Made by a program: the position numbers and the translations under genes. From Gemmatimonadaceae bacterium (GTDB lineage Bacteria; Gemmatimonadota; Gemmatimonadetes; Gemmatimonadales; Gemmatimonadaceae): DNA of 5,435 nucleotides. Of the stretch, positions 1 to 5,435 are shown in pieces; position 1 is the stretch's first letter; the number at the start of each line of letters is the position of its first letter. The notes beneath the pieces were generated by a model. It made no database searches. It was not told where the DNA came from and saw only the letters and a program-made list of their open reading frames with translations. The stretch covers positions 1 to 5,435 of the forward strand of contig JACDDZ010000131.1 in NCBI GenBank assembly GCA_013816695.1. Reading direction: 5' to 3'.

Positions 1-464
1 AGAAGAACAAGTCGCTGGAAGGGTTCAAGGGTGGCGACTCCATTGCGGCGGCCGACCTGCTGACACTCGAAGTCGATGTTCTGCTGCCGGCTGCACTGGA
101 GAACGTGATCACCACAAAGAACGCGCAGGACATTCGCGCCAAGATCATCTGCGAGGGCGCAAATGGTCCAACGACCGCGGCTGCCGACTCGATTCTCGAG
201 GAGAAGGGAATTTTCGTGATCCCCGACATTCTGGCTAACGCAGGCGGTGTCACGGTTTCCTATTTCGAGTGGGTGCAGGATCGCGGCGGTTACTTCTGGA
301 CCGAAGACGTCGTCAACGATCGCCTTCGCGACATCATGGCCAAGAGTTTCGCGGACGTGCTCCAGCTCGCCAAGCAGCATCGCGTTAACATGCGCACTGC
401 CGCGTACATGCTTTCGATTAGCCGAGTTGCAACAGTGCATCGTCTGCGTGGCATCTTTGCGTAA
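1..464 (+). CDS. Glutamate dehydrogenase (Glu/Leu/Phe/Val dehydrogenase family), C-terminal part, 5' end outside window
   Basis: Reads open from the left edge in the frame starting at base 3 (153 visible residues, stop TAA at 462-464), so the start lies upstream and roughly the last third of a ~420-residue enzyme is present. The family catalyses reversible oxidative deamination of glutamate to 2-oxoglutarate and ammonia with NAD(P), in the cytoplasm. The visible part is the nucleotide-binding domain and C-terminal helices: [13 protein letters not shown], then CEGANGPTT, then [19 protein letters not shown], all hallmark blocks of the GudB/RocG/GdhA-type hexameric enzymes, ending with the family-typical [13 protein letters not shown]. 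Coenzyme preference cannot be judged because the fingerprint motif is upstream. A GTG at 105 is internal and not a start, since the conserved sequence continues in frame before it. Its stop codon touches the next gene's ATG (TAAATG), suggesting cotranscription. Confidence 0.95.
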   Translation, partial: KNKSLEGFKGGDSIAAADLLTLEVDVLLPAALENVITTKNAQDIRAKIICEGANGPTTAAADSILEEKGIFVIPDILANAGGVTVSYFEWVQDRGGYFWTEDVVNDRLRDIMAKSFADVLQLAKQHRVNMRTAAYMLSISRVATVHRLRGIFA

Positions 465-929
465 ATGCGCTTCATAGTGGCCGTTGTCGGGAAGCCTCGC
501 GACTCGGCGCTTGCCGCGGCAATCAGCGACTATGAGACTCGGGCGGCGCGGTATTGGCCGCTCGAAGTGCATGAGGTGAAGGAAGAGCGTGGCAAAATTG
601 CGGCAGCCGAAGTTGTGAAGCGTGAAACGGAAAAGCTGCTGGCCACTGTTCCCGCTGGTGCGGCAATTGTCGTGTGCGATGCAGTCGGTGAATCCATGAC
701 ATCCGAGCAATTCGCGGCCTGGATGCAAACCTCACGGGAGTCGGCGCGGGATGTGGCGTTCTTCATAGGGGGAGCACACGGCGTCTCCAACAATGTGAAG
801 GAGCGCGCAGCGCGGCGGCTCGCCATGGGGAAATGGACACTGCCGCACGAAATGGCGCGACTCGTACTGGCAGAACAGCTGTACCGGGCGGGAACGATCG
901 TGCGCAACGAACCGTACCACAAAGCCTGA
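465..929 (+). CDS. rlmH: 23S rRNA (pseudouridine-1915 N3)-methyltransferase RlmH
   Basis: RlmH is a small SPOUT-class methyltransferase that uses SAM to methylate N3 of pseudouridine 1915 in helix 69 of 23S rRNA, acting late on the assembled 70S ribosome in the cytoplasm. The 154-residue product matches the usual length (E. coli about 155). Recognisable blocks: N-terminal MRFIVAVVGKPR; the SAM-binding knot with FFIGGAHG at 99-106; LPHEMARLVLAEQLYRA at 126-142; and the C-terminal NEPYHK at 148-153, the family signature (E. coli has NHPYHRE). The ATG directly follows the stop of the dehydrogenase gene with no clear Shine-Dalgarno sequence, so translation probably relies on coupling. The following methyltransferase gene starts 1 nt after its TGA. 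Nothing is missing or truncated. Confidence 0.96.
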   Translation: MRFIVAVVGKPRDSALAAAISDYETRAARYWPLEVHEVKEERGKIAAAEVVKRETEKLLATVPAGAAIVVCDAVGESMTSEQFAAWMQTSRESARDVAFFIGGAHGVSNNVKERAARRLAMGKWTLPHEMARLVLAEQLYRAGTIVRNEPYHKA

Positions 930-930
930 C

Positions 931-1650
931 GTGAAAGACTGGTTTGAGGACTGGTTTGGTGAAGAGTATCTCGCTCTGTATCCTCACAGGGATGAGAGTG
1001 AGGCGCAGCACGCTGTGGACATGATTGCGGCCGAAGTTGCGGGAAAGCGAATCGATCGAGTGCTGGATCTCGCGTGTGGCGGCGGACGACACACCCGCCC
1101 GCTCGCAGACCTGTGGTGGACAGTTGGCCTGGATCTCTCGGCAGTGCTGCTCAAGGTCGCACAAACCGCCGAGCCCGATGGTAATTACGTGCGCGGCGAC
1201 ATGCGTGTTCTTCCGTTTGCGGACCGGTCGTTTGACCTGTGCGTTAATCTCTTTACAAGCTTTGGCTACTTCGAGTCTGATGCACAGCATCTTAGAGTAC
1301 TGGCCGAGGTGGCGCGGGTTGTGGATATAGGCGGCACCTTCGTCCTGGATTTCCTGAACAGCAAATCTGTTGGCGCGAGTCTGGTCGCTTTTGATGAGAA
1401 GCGGGTAGGGGACCAAGTGGTGGAGCAGCGCCGCGCTATTACCGATGGCGGGAAATTCGTGCAGAAGACTATCTCGCTTTCCGGTTCGGAAAAGAAATTC
1501 ATAGAGCGTGTGCGGCTTTTTTCAGTTGATGAATTGGTGATGATGCTGGAAGAGAGCGGATTCAGCGTGCGTGACATGAAGGGCGACTACGCAGGTGGCC
1601 CACTCACTGACCAGTCGCCGCGCGCAGTGATGTTTGCGGTGCGCGAATAG
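931..1650 (+). CDS. Class I SAM-dependent methyltransferase of unknown substrate
   Basis: The 239-residue protein has a Rossmann-type class I methyltransferase fold. Motif I is VLDLACGGGRHTRPLA (residues 44-59), the acidic end of strand 2 is GLDLS (66-70), the adenine-side motif is GDMRVLPFADRSFDLC (89-104, containing the usual acidic residue then LPF), and strand 4/5 follows with VNLFTSFGYF and GGTFVLDFLN. The C-terminal GDYAGGPLTDQSPRAVMFAVR resembles the closing strands of the broad Methyltransf_11/25 group. It is soluble, with no signal peptide or membrane segment. The GTG start is chosen because it lies 1 nt after the rlmH stop and the N-terminal EEYLALYPHRDE block looks conserved; there is no good Shine-Dalgarno sequence, again suggesting coupling. 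The substrate cannot be read from sequence. Its place between rlmH and bshC suggests cotranscription but not a specific role. Confidence 0.9.
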   Translation: MKDWFEDWFGEEYLALYPHRDESEAQHAVDMIAAEVAGKRIDRVLDLACGGGRHTRPLADLWWTVGLDLSAVLLKVAQTAEPDGNYVRGDMRVLPFADRSFDLCVNLFTSFGYFESDAQHLRVLAEVARVVDIGGTFVLDFLNSKSVGASLVAFDEKRVGDQVVEQRRAITDGGKFVQKTISLSGSEKKFIERVRLFSVDELVMMLEESGFSVRDMKGDYAGGPLTDQSPRAVMFAVRE

Positions 1651-1651
1651 C

Positions 1652-3187
1652 ATGCGGGTAATCACGGAGCCGTTCGGTGGGACTGCGCTTACCCGGGCAT
1701 ATCTTGCCAGGTCCGCACCAGCCGGCTGGTACCAGGGCGGTGAGTCGGCCAGGGAGTTTAGCGAATTCCTCGTGGGCAATGCGCGTGCTGTTGCCTCCGA
1801 GTTCAATGGCACAGATTGGCTCGCACGTCTCAGTGGTGCGTTCGGATTGACATCCGGCGCGCCAGCGCACGCGAGGATGCAGCGCGCGTCAAATGGTGGA
1901 CTCGTTGTCACAACCGGCCAGCAGCCGGGATTGTTTGGCGGCCCGGGCTACACCTTCGCCAAGGCACTAACGGCGCTCGCGCTGGCTGATGAACTCGAGA
2001 AGCTCACCGGTGTTCCGGTGGCTCCAGTATTCTGGGCCGCGACCGATGACGCGGATTTCGCCGAGAGCAGTAGCATTGTTGTTCCGTCTGGAGATGGGGC
2101 GCTGGAGCTGCGCGTTGAGAAGCGGGATGAAGTTCAGCGTCCGCTGGCCGACGAGCCGCTCCCTGAAATGGGTGGAGTGCTGGACGAGTTTCTTCGCGGT
2201 GTGGGATCGAGCTCGAATTCTCCGATCGTGGACCTTGTGCGTTCGGCCTATGGAGCGGGCGCTACGGTCGGGGGTGCGTACGTCTATCTGCTGCGGGGAA
2301 TCCTCGAGCCGCTTGGCATAGCCGTGCTCGACGCGGCGCATCCTGAAGTGAGGGCAGTCGGGCATCCGTTGTTGACCAGGGCGCTGGTCAATGCAGACAA
2401 GGCCGCGTCCGCTTTGTCCGAGCGTGCTGCTGCAATCAAGGCCGCTGGATTCAAGACGCAGGTTCGTGAAGTTGCTGGGCGGTCGCTCGTCTTCCGGTAT
2501 TCGGCGACTGGCAAGGAACGTATTCCTGTTGCGTCTGCAGGTGCAGAAGCGGCGCGCGCTACTGCAGGCGAGCTGGGCGCGACGGTTCTTTTGCGTCCAA
2601 TCATGGAGCGGGCGATTCTGCCGACTGCCGCGTACGTTGCCGGCCCCGCAGAGATTGCCTATTTCGCCCAGGTGAGCGCTGTGGCTGATGCACTTGGCGT
2701 GGCGCAGCCAGTGGCGGTCCCGCGCTGGTCGGGCACGGTGATTGAGCCGCGAGTGGACAGGATTCTCGCGAAGTACGTATTGACGCCCTCTGATTTTGCG
2801 GACCCGCACGCGCTGGAGACTACGCGTGCCAAGGCTTCGATACCTGCCGAGCTCATGGAAGTAGTTGGGGACCTTCGCGATGCTGCAGCGGCCGCTGGCA
2901 AGGCCAGGGCGATGACTGGGGGGCTGGTGCCGGAAACCGTGATCACGGGTTTGCAGCGCGACATCGATCATCGCCTTGAACGGTTCCAGCGAAGACTCGG
3001 TGCGGCAATGAAACAAAGTGGGACCAGGGAGTTACGCGACATAGCGGCAGCGCGGGCATCGTTGTATCCATTCGGAAAGCCGCAGGAACGCGCTGTCAGT
3101 TTTGTTGCGCTGCTTGCAAGGTATGGGGATGATTTGCAGTCGAAGATGCTTGAAGGTGCGCGCGCGCATGTGACGGATCTGCTGTGA
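1652..3187 (+). CDS. bshC: Bacillithiol biosynthesis cysteine-adding enzyme BshC
   Basis: BshC joins cysteine to glucosaminyl-malate, the last step of bacillithiol synthesis after BshA (glycosyltransferase) and BshB (deacetylase); bacillithiol is a cytoplasmic low-molecular-weight thiol. With ATG at 1652 the product is 511 residues, close to the ~540 of Bacillus enzymes. Visible blocks: TGQQPGLFGGPGYTFAK at 88-104 (nucleotidyl-transferase-like core), VPVAPVFWAATDDADFAE at 121-138, LLRPIMERAILPTAAYVAGPAEIAYFAQ around 313-340, VPRWSGTVIEP at 356-366, and a C-terminal helical/coiled-coil part from about 400 ending LYPFGKPQER...ARYGDD at 471-494. A TTG at 1634 would add six residues but overlaps the upstream gene without benefit, so ATG 1652, 1 nt after the preceding stop, is preferred. 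In the DDADF segment the usual DHD histidine of Bacillus BshC is alanine. bshA and bshB are not in the window. The stop overlaps the murJ start. Confidence 0.93.
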   Translation: MRVITEPFGGTALTRAYLARSAPAGWYQGGESAREFSEFLVGNARAVASEFNGTDWLARLSGAFGLTSGAPAHARMQRASNGGLVVTTGQQPGLFGGPGYTFAKALTALALADELEKLTGVPVAPVFWAATDDADFAESSSIVVPSGDGALELRVEKRDEVQRPLADEPLPEMGGVLDEFLRGVGSSSNSPIVDLVRSAYGAGATVGGAYVYLLRGILEPLGIAVLDAAHPEVRAVGHPLLTRALVNADKAASALSERAAAIKAAGFKTQVREVAGRSLVFRYSATGKERIPVASAGAEAARATAGELGATVLLRPIMERAILPTAAYVAGPAEIAYFAQVSAVADALGVAQPVAVPRWSGTVIEPRVDRILAKYVLTPSDFADPHALETTRAKASIPAELMEVVGDLRDAAAAAGKARAMTGGLVPETVITGLQRDIDHRLERFQRRLGAAMKQSGTRELRDIAAARASLYPFGKPQERAVSFVALLARYGDDLQSKMLEGARAHVTDLL

Positions 3188-4746
3188 GTGACAAACCTCG
3201 CTCCAATGCGTCGTTCCTCGTGGCCGCGGGAATATTCCTTAGCCGCATCGCCGGGCTCATTCGCCAGAAATTCTTTGCGTACTATTTCGGGACGTCGGTC
3301 GCAGCCGATGCGTTCAATGCTGCGTTTCGCATACCGAACATGCTGCAAACGCTTTTTGGCGAAGGTGTGCTCTCGGCGTCGTTCATTCCCGAGTATTCCC
3401 GCCTGCTCGCACAGGGCGATGAAGTTCGCGCGCGTCGTCTCGCCGGGGCCGTCGCTGCCGGTCTTGCGATGGTTTCGTCGATCGTCGTGTTGCTCGGCGT
3501 TCTCGCTGCGCCTTATCTCGTTGCGCTCATTGCCCCGGGATTCACTGGAGAGCGGCGTGAGCTGACCGTGTTGCTTACCCGGATTCTGTTCCCGGGTGCG
3601 GGGCTCCTTGTGTTCAGTGCCTGGTGTCTCGGGATACTTAACAGTCATCGTAAGTTCTTCATCTCGTATACGGCGCCGGTTCTCTGGAATCTCGCGACTA
3701 TTGTAGCGCTGATTGTGTATGGGCGAAGCACCGGGCAGCATCGGCTTGCGGAGCTGTTTGCGTGGGCGTCTGTGGTTGGAAGCGCGCTGCAGTTCGGTAT
3801 TCAGCTGCCATTCGTGCTTCCGCTTTTGCGCGGATTTCCGCTCAACACCCATTTTAGGGATGAGAGCACCAGGACTGTAGCGCGCAACTTCCTTCCTGCT
3901 TTCATAAGCAGGGGCGTCGTGCAGATCAGCGCATTCATCGATGCCTACATAGCGAGCTGGTTGCCGCAGGGATCCGTTGCGACGTTGGCGTACGCGCAGG
4001 TGCTTTACACGCTCCCGGTAAGCCTTTTTGGAATGGCTGTATCTGCCGCCGAGCTGCCGGAGATGTCGCGAGCGGTTGGGACGGATGAGGAAGTTGCGGC
4101 GTATCTACGCGTGCGACTGTCGTCCGGCCTCGAGCGCATCGCCTTCTTTGTAATTCCGTCAGCAATCGCATTTCTTCTGCTCGGCGACGCGGTAACGGCC
4201 GCGCTGTATCAGTGGGGCCGCTTCACCCGTAGTGAGACAATATGGGTATGGCAGGCCCTGGCAGGGTCGACAATCGGGCTTCTGGCTTCGACCTGGGGTC
4301 GCCTGTACTCATCGGCGTTCTTTGCGCTGCGCGATACTCGCACGCCCAGAAACTTTGCTTTGATCCGTGTATTCCTGACCATTACGCTGGGGTTTGTGTT
4401 TGCGCTTGGGATTCCGTACTGGACCGGAATTGACAAGAAGTGGGGCGTGATGGGTTTGACTGCGTCGGCCGGAATCGCGGGATGGGTTGAGTTCTTTTTA
4501 CTTCGAGACAGGTTGGAGAAGCGGATTGGGACTATGCGGATTCCGCGTTCCCGGGTTATGGCGTTGTGGGGGGCTGCTGTCGGAGCGGCTGCGGCGGGGT
4601 GGGGAATGAAGTTGCTGCTATACGGAGCGGTGACGGCATGGACTGCTATCGCGGTATTGGCTGTGTTTGGAGTCGTATATCTCGTGCTTACGGTTGTTCT
4701 CGGAGTGCCGGCGGCGCGCGCGCTAGTTAGTCGGATTCGTCGTTAA
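3184..4746 (+). CDS. murJ: Lipid II flippase MurJ (MviN), variant lacking two E. coli cavity arginines
   Basis: MurJ is an inner-membrane flippase of the MOP superfamily that moves the peptidoglycan precursor lipid II to the outer face of the membrane. The 520-residue product has the usual length (E. coli 511) and about 14 hydrophobic segments spread from residue 10 to 507. The N-terminal signature is clear: FLSRIAGLIRQ (18-28), ADAFNAAFRIPN (41-52), FGEGVLSASFIPEYSR (58-73); later YTLPVSLFGMAVSAAELPEMSR (275-296) and YQWGRFT (342-348). Aligned without gaps at the N-terminus, R21, R27 and D42 match E. coli R18, R24 and D39, but Q55 stands at E. coli R52, and V273 (YAQVL against YADRL) at R270. 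The GTG start overlaps the bshC stop by 4 nt (GTGA), typical of coupled translation; the Shine-Dalgarno is weak. It is the last operon gene seen before the repeat region and IS. Confidence 0.95.
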   Translation: MSDKPRSNASFLVAAGIFLSRIAGLIRQKFFAYYFGTSVAADAFNAAFRIPNMLQTLFGEGVLSASFIPEYSRLLAQGDEVRARRLAGAVAAGLAMVSSIVVLLGVLAAPYLVALIAPGFTGERRELTVLLTRILFPGAGLLVFSAWCLGILNSHRKFFISYTAPVLWNLATIVALIVYGRSTGQHRLAELFAWASVVGSALQFGIQLPFVLPLLRGFPLNTHFRDESTRTVARNFLPAFISRGVVQISAFIDAYIASWLPQGSVATLAYAQVLYTLPVSLFGMAVSAAELPEMSRAVGTDEEVAAYLRVRLSSGLERIAFFVIPSAIAFLLLGDAVTAALYQWGRFTRSETIWVWQALAGSTIGLLASTWGRLYSSAFFALRDTRTPRNFALIRVFLTITLGFVFALGIPYWTGIDKKWGVMGLTASAGIAGWVEFFLLRDRLEKRIGTMRIPRSRVMALWGAAVGAAAAGWGMKLLLYGAVTAWTAIAVLAVFGVVYLVLTVVLGVPAARALVSRIRR

Positions 4747-4794
4747 CGGGCGCGCGGTGCTTGTCTTCGGCGCTACAGTTCCACCAGACATTCA

Positions 4795-4950
4795 TGCAGT
4801 GCATAGGCTGCAAAGGTTTCGCAGCATATCTGCAGCGGTGTTTTTGGGAAGTTGAGTAGATGCGATGGGTTGTGCGGTTGAGCGTGGGTAGAAATGCGAG
4901 ATATGCTGCGGGGCTTTGCAGTGTATGCGCTTTCTTCGCAGTATATACAG
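4795..4950. repeat. Imperfect direct repeat pair in murJ-IS intergenic region
   Basis: Two blocks recur in the same order. TGCAGTGCAT at 4795-4804 recurs as TGCAGTGTAT at 4917-4926 (9 of 10 identical), and TTCGCAGCATAT at 4818-4829 recurs as TTCGCAGTATAT at 4935-4946 (11 of 12), each followed by a CAG-ending stretch (4833-4835 and 4948-4950). Spacing between the blocks is shorter in the second copy. Together with the inverted repeat this fills most of the 227-nt gap 4747-4973, which has no convincing coding sequence and looks less GC-rich than the genes. Confidence 0.6.
4798..4931. repeat. Long imperfect inverted repeat downstream of murJ
   Basis: The left arm (4798-4831) and right arm (4899-4931) are largely complementary. 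The core is a perfect 12-bp pair, CGCAGCATATCT at 4820-4831 with AGATATGCTGCG at 4899-4910. Outward come CTGCAAAG at 4808-4815 with CTTTGCAG at 4914-4921 (8 bp) and GCATA at 4801-4805 with TATGC at 4924-4928, separated by short mismatches. The loop is 67 nt. The repeat lies between the murJ stop and the IS end. It could fold in RNA as a long stem or be a degenerate mobile palindrome. It does not look like a standard terminator because no T-run follows the right arm directly. No function can be assigned. Confidence 0.7.
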
Positions 4951-4973
4951 TCAGTCTAATAACCAGTTAGGAC

Positions 4974-5002
4974 TGAGCTGTACCCGGTTCCAAAGACACC
5001 TC
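4974..5002 (+). repeat. Probable left terminal inverted repeat of the IS3-family element
   Basis: The sequence begins TGAGCTGTACCCGGTTCC and continues through AAAGACACC. It resembles IS3-type ends, which start with TGA followed by a pyrimidine-rich ACCC block and a GGACAC-like block (IS3 itself begins TGATCTTACCC). It sits 62 nt before the orfA start, a normal distance. The boundary is a pattern match only, since the partner repeat is outside the window. Confidence 0.6.
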
Positions 5003-5024
5003 ATTTAGGTTCTTTTAGGAATTC

Positions 5025-5030
5025 GGAGGT
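5025..5030 (+). promoter_or_regulatory. Strong Shine-Dalgarno of IS orfA
   Basis: GGAGGT lies 5 nt before the ATG at 5036 and fixes that start. It is much closer to the anti-Shine-Dalgarno consensus than anything in front of the five operon genes, in keeping with a mobile gene that does not depend on coupling to an upstream gene. Confidence 0.8.
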
Positions 5031-5035
5031 GGGAG

Positions 5036-5329
5036 ATGGGATCAAGACGGCGGTTCAGCCGGGAGTTTAAGCAGGAAGCGGTTCGTCTGGTACGTGAGCG
5101 TGGGGTGGCGGTGGCGCAGGTAGCGCGTGACCTCGATGTGCACGTGAATGTGCTGCGTGGCTGGGTGCGGGCGCACATAGCGGACCCGGTGCATGCATTC
5201 CCTGGCGAGGGACAGCAGAAGCCTGAGGCTGCGGAGCTCACGCGGCTCAGACGAGAGAATGCGAAGTTGCGGATGGAGCGTGACATCTTAAAAAAAGCCG
5301 CGGCCTACTTCGCGAAGGAGTCGATGTGA
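5036..5329 (+). CDS. IS3-family transposase OrfA (DNA-binding subunit)
   Basis: This 97-residue protein is the first frame of an IS3-type element. OrfA binds the terminal repeats and supplies the N-terminal DNA-binding part of the OrfAB transposase. Residues 5-46 form the helix-turn-helix of the HTH_Tnp_1 type (RRRFSREFKQEAVRLVRERG, then VAQVARDLDVHVNVLRGWVR). Residues 65-90 form a coiled coil with leucines at 71, 78 and 85 exactly seven apart, the zipper used for multimerisation, ending in ERDILKKAAAYFAKES, a family-typical tail. The start has a strong ribosome binding site. A run of seven A at codons 85-87 permits -1 frameshifting into orfB. The stop overlaps the orfB GTG by 4 nt. Length and composition are normal for an intact OrfA. 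Confidence 0.95.
   Translation: MGSRRRFSREFKQEAVRLVRERGVAVAQVARDLDVHVNVLRGWVRAHIADPVHAFPGEGQQKPEAAELTRLRRENAKLRMERDILKKAAAYFAKESM
5290..5296 (+). promoter_or_regulatory. Programmed -1 ribosomal frameshift site (A AAA AAA) joining OrfA and OrfB
   Basis: Seven A residues lie as A_AAA_AAA in the orfA frame (the two AAA codons are lysines 86-87), followed by GCC. A -1 slip here makes the next codon AGC at 5296, and the reading continues without a stop through SRGLLREGVDVKFGF into orfB, giving the fused OrfAB transposase. A GGAG at 5275-5278, 11 nt upstream, is at the spacing of the internal Shine-Dalgarno stimulators known from IS911 and dnaX. Possible downstream stems are described under findings. 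Confidence 0.8.
5315..5320 (+). promoter_or_regulatory. Shine-Dalgarno of IS orfB
   Basis: AAGGAG lies 5 nt before the GTG at 5326, inside the last codons of orfA. It supports independent or coupled initiation of OrfB at GTG, in addition to the frameshifted fusion product. Confidence 0.65.
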
Positions 5330-5435
5330 AGTTCGGCTTCGTGGCGAAGCACCGAGGGATCTGGCCTGTTGCTTTGGTGTGCGAGACGCTCGGGGTCTCG
5401 CGAGCTGGGTTCTACGCATGGCTCATGCGACCGCT
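5326..5435 (+). CDS. IS3-family transposase OrfB (catalytic subunit), N-terminal fragment, cut by window end
   Basis: From GTG 5326 the -1 frame encodes MKFGFVAKHRGIWPVALVCE followed by TLGVSRAGFYAWLMRP, the typical OrfB N-terminus of IS3-group elements (KF.FI..HRGIWPV..MCE.LGVSRSGFYAW), with the HTH_21-like region that precedes the rve integrase core. Only 36 complete codons are visible; the DDE catalytic triad of the RNase H-like domain would be downstream. It can be made either as OrfAB by -1 frameshifting at 5290-5296 or as separate OrfB from GTG, which overlaps the orfA stop (GTGA, 5326-5329) and has AAGGAG upstream. No stop occurs before the window edge. Confidence 0.92.
   Translation, partial: MKFGFVAKHRGIWPVALVCETLGVSRAGFYAWLMRP

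Larger units (their letters stand above)
4974..5435 (+). mobile_element. IS3-family insertion sequence, left part (right part beyond window)
   Basis: An IS3-type element enters here in the same direction as the operon. Support comes from a family-like left end at about 4974, an orfA encoding a helix-turn-helix/leucine-zipper protein, an A7 slippery run near the end of orfA, and orfB beginning in the -1 frame with a recognisable N-terminus. IS3 elements are usually 1.2-1.5 kb, so most of orfB with its DDE catalytic residues and the right terminal repeat are missing from view. Neither reading frame is disrupted where visible, so the copy looks recent or intact. The exact left boundary and the 3-4 bp target duplication cannot be confirmed without the right end. 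The insertion lies 227 nt after murJ and does not break any gene seen here. Confidence 0.92.

Noticed and set aside
763..1416. Minus-strand open frame (217 codons) opposite rlmH and the methyltransferase
   Set aside because: It overlaps two convincing plus-strand genes and has no family signature or ribosome binding site that I can recognise.
1634..1651. Upstream TTG start for bshC
   Set aside because: It would add six residues and overlap the previous gene by 17 nt; ATG at 1652 gives a natural family N-terminus and the same 1-nt junction as the previous gene pair.
1967..3016. Long minus-strand open frame (349 codons) opposite bshC
   Set aside because: The plus strand encodes a full BshC with family motifs; the antisense translation has biased, basic, low-complexity composition and no recognisable domain. 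It is a by-product of GC-rich codon use.
2968..3852. Minus-strand open frame (294 codons) spanning the bshC/murJ junction
   Set aside because: It crosses two well-supported genes, is extremely rich in Arg, Glu and Lys, and shows no domain; a shadow frame.
4821..4845. Possible intrinsic terminator: GCAG/CTGC hairpin followed by T5 at 4841-4845
   Set aside because: The stem is only 4 bp with a 5-nt loop and the T-run starts 7 nt after it; too weak to call a terminator of the murJ operon.
4794..4859. Small open frame of 21 codons with three cysteines in the intergenic repeat
   Set aside because: No Shine-Dalgarno sequence, and its sequence is made of the repeat motifs; too short to support without conservation data.
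4916..4947. Promoter-like TTGCAG and TATATA upstream of the IS
   Set aside because: The spacer would be 20 nt, the -35 match is poor, and the AT-rich part belongs to the repeat motif; not enough to call a promoter.

Overview
The window is a compact stretch of bacterial chromosome (moderately high GC) carrying five head-to-tail plus-strand housekeeping genes, then a short intergenic region, then the left end of an IS3-family insertion sequence that runs off the right edge. The organism cannot be named from this alone. A bacillithiol enzyme (BshC), MurJ of a form lacking some E. coli cavity arginines, and this gene order would suit a Gram-negative, bacillithiol-making phylum such as Gemmatimonadota. 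That placement is a tentative inference.

Layout: 1-464 is the C-terminal third of a glutamate dehydrogenase. 465-929 is rlmH (23S rRNA pseudouridine-1915 N3-methyltransferase). 931-1650 is an unassigned class I SAM-dependent methyltransferase. 1652-3187 is bshC (last step of bacillithiol synthesis). 3184-4746 is murJ (lipid II flippase). Junctions are 0 nt, 1 nt, 1 nt and a 4-nt overlap, so the five genes are very probably one transcript with translational coupling; none has a strong Shine-Dalgarno sequence. The promoter lies upstream of the window. The functions are mixed (amino-acid/nitrogen metabolism, ribosome modification, thiol redox buffer, cell-wall export), so this is a housekeeping operon rather than a single pathway.

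Region 4747-4973 (227 nt) has no convincing gene. It is built from short repeated motifs: a 12-bp perfect inverted repeat inside a longer imperfect one, plus an imperfect direct repeat, all between 4795 and 4950. This is the least explained DNA in the window.

From about 4974 to the end lies the IS3-type element: probable left terminal repeat, orfA with a strong ribosome binding site, an A7 slippery site, and the start of orfB in the -1 frame with its own GTG start and AAGGAG. Both reading frames are intact as far as visible, so the copy may be active. I see no defence island, CRISPR array, RNA gene or obviously new system. The points worth checking are the MurJ residue changes, the repeat region and the frameshift/coupling arrangement in the IS.
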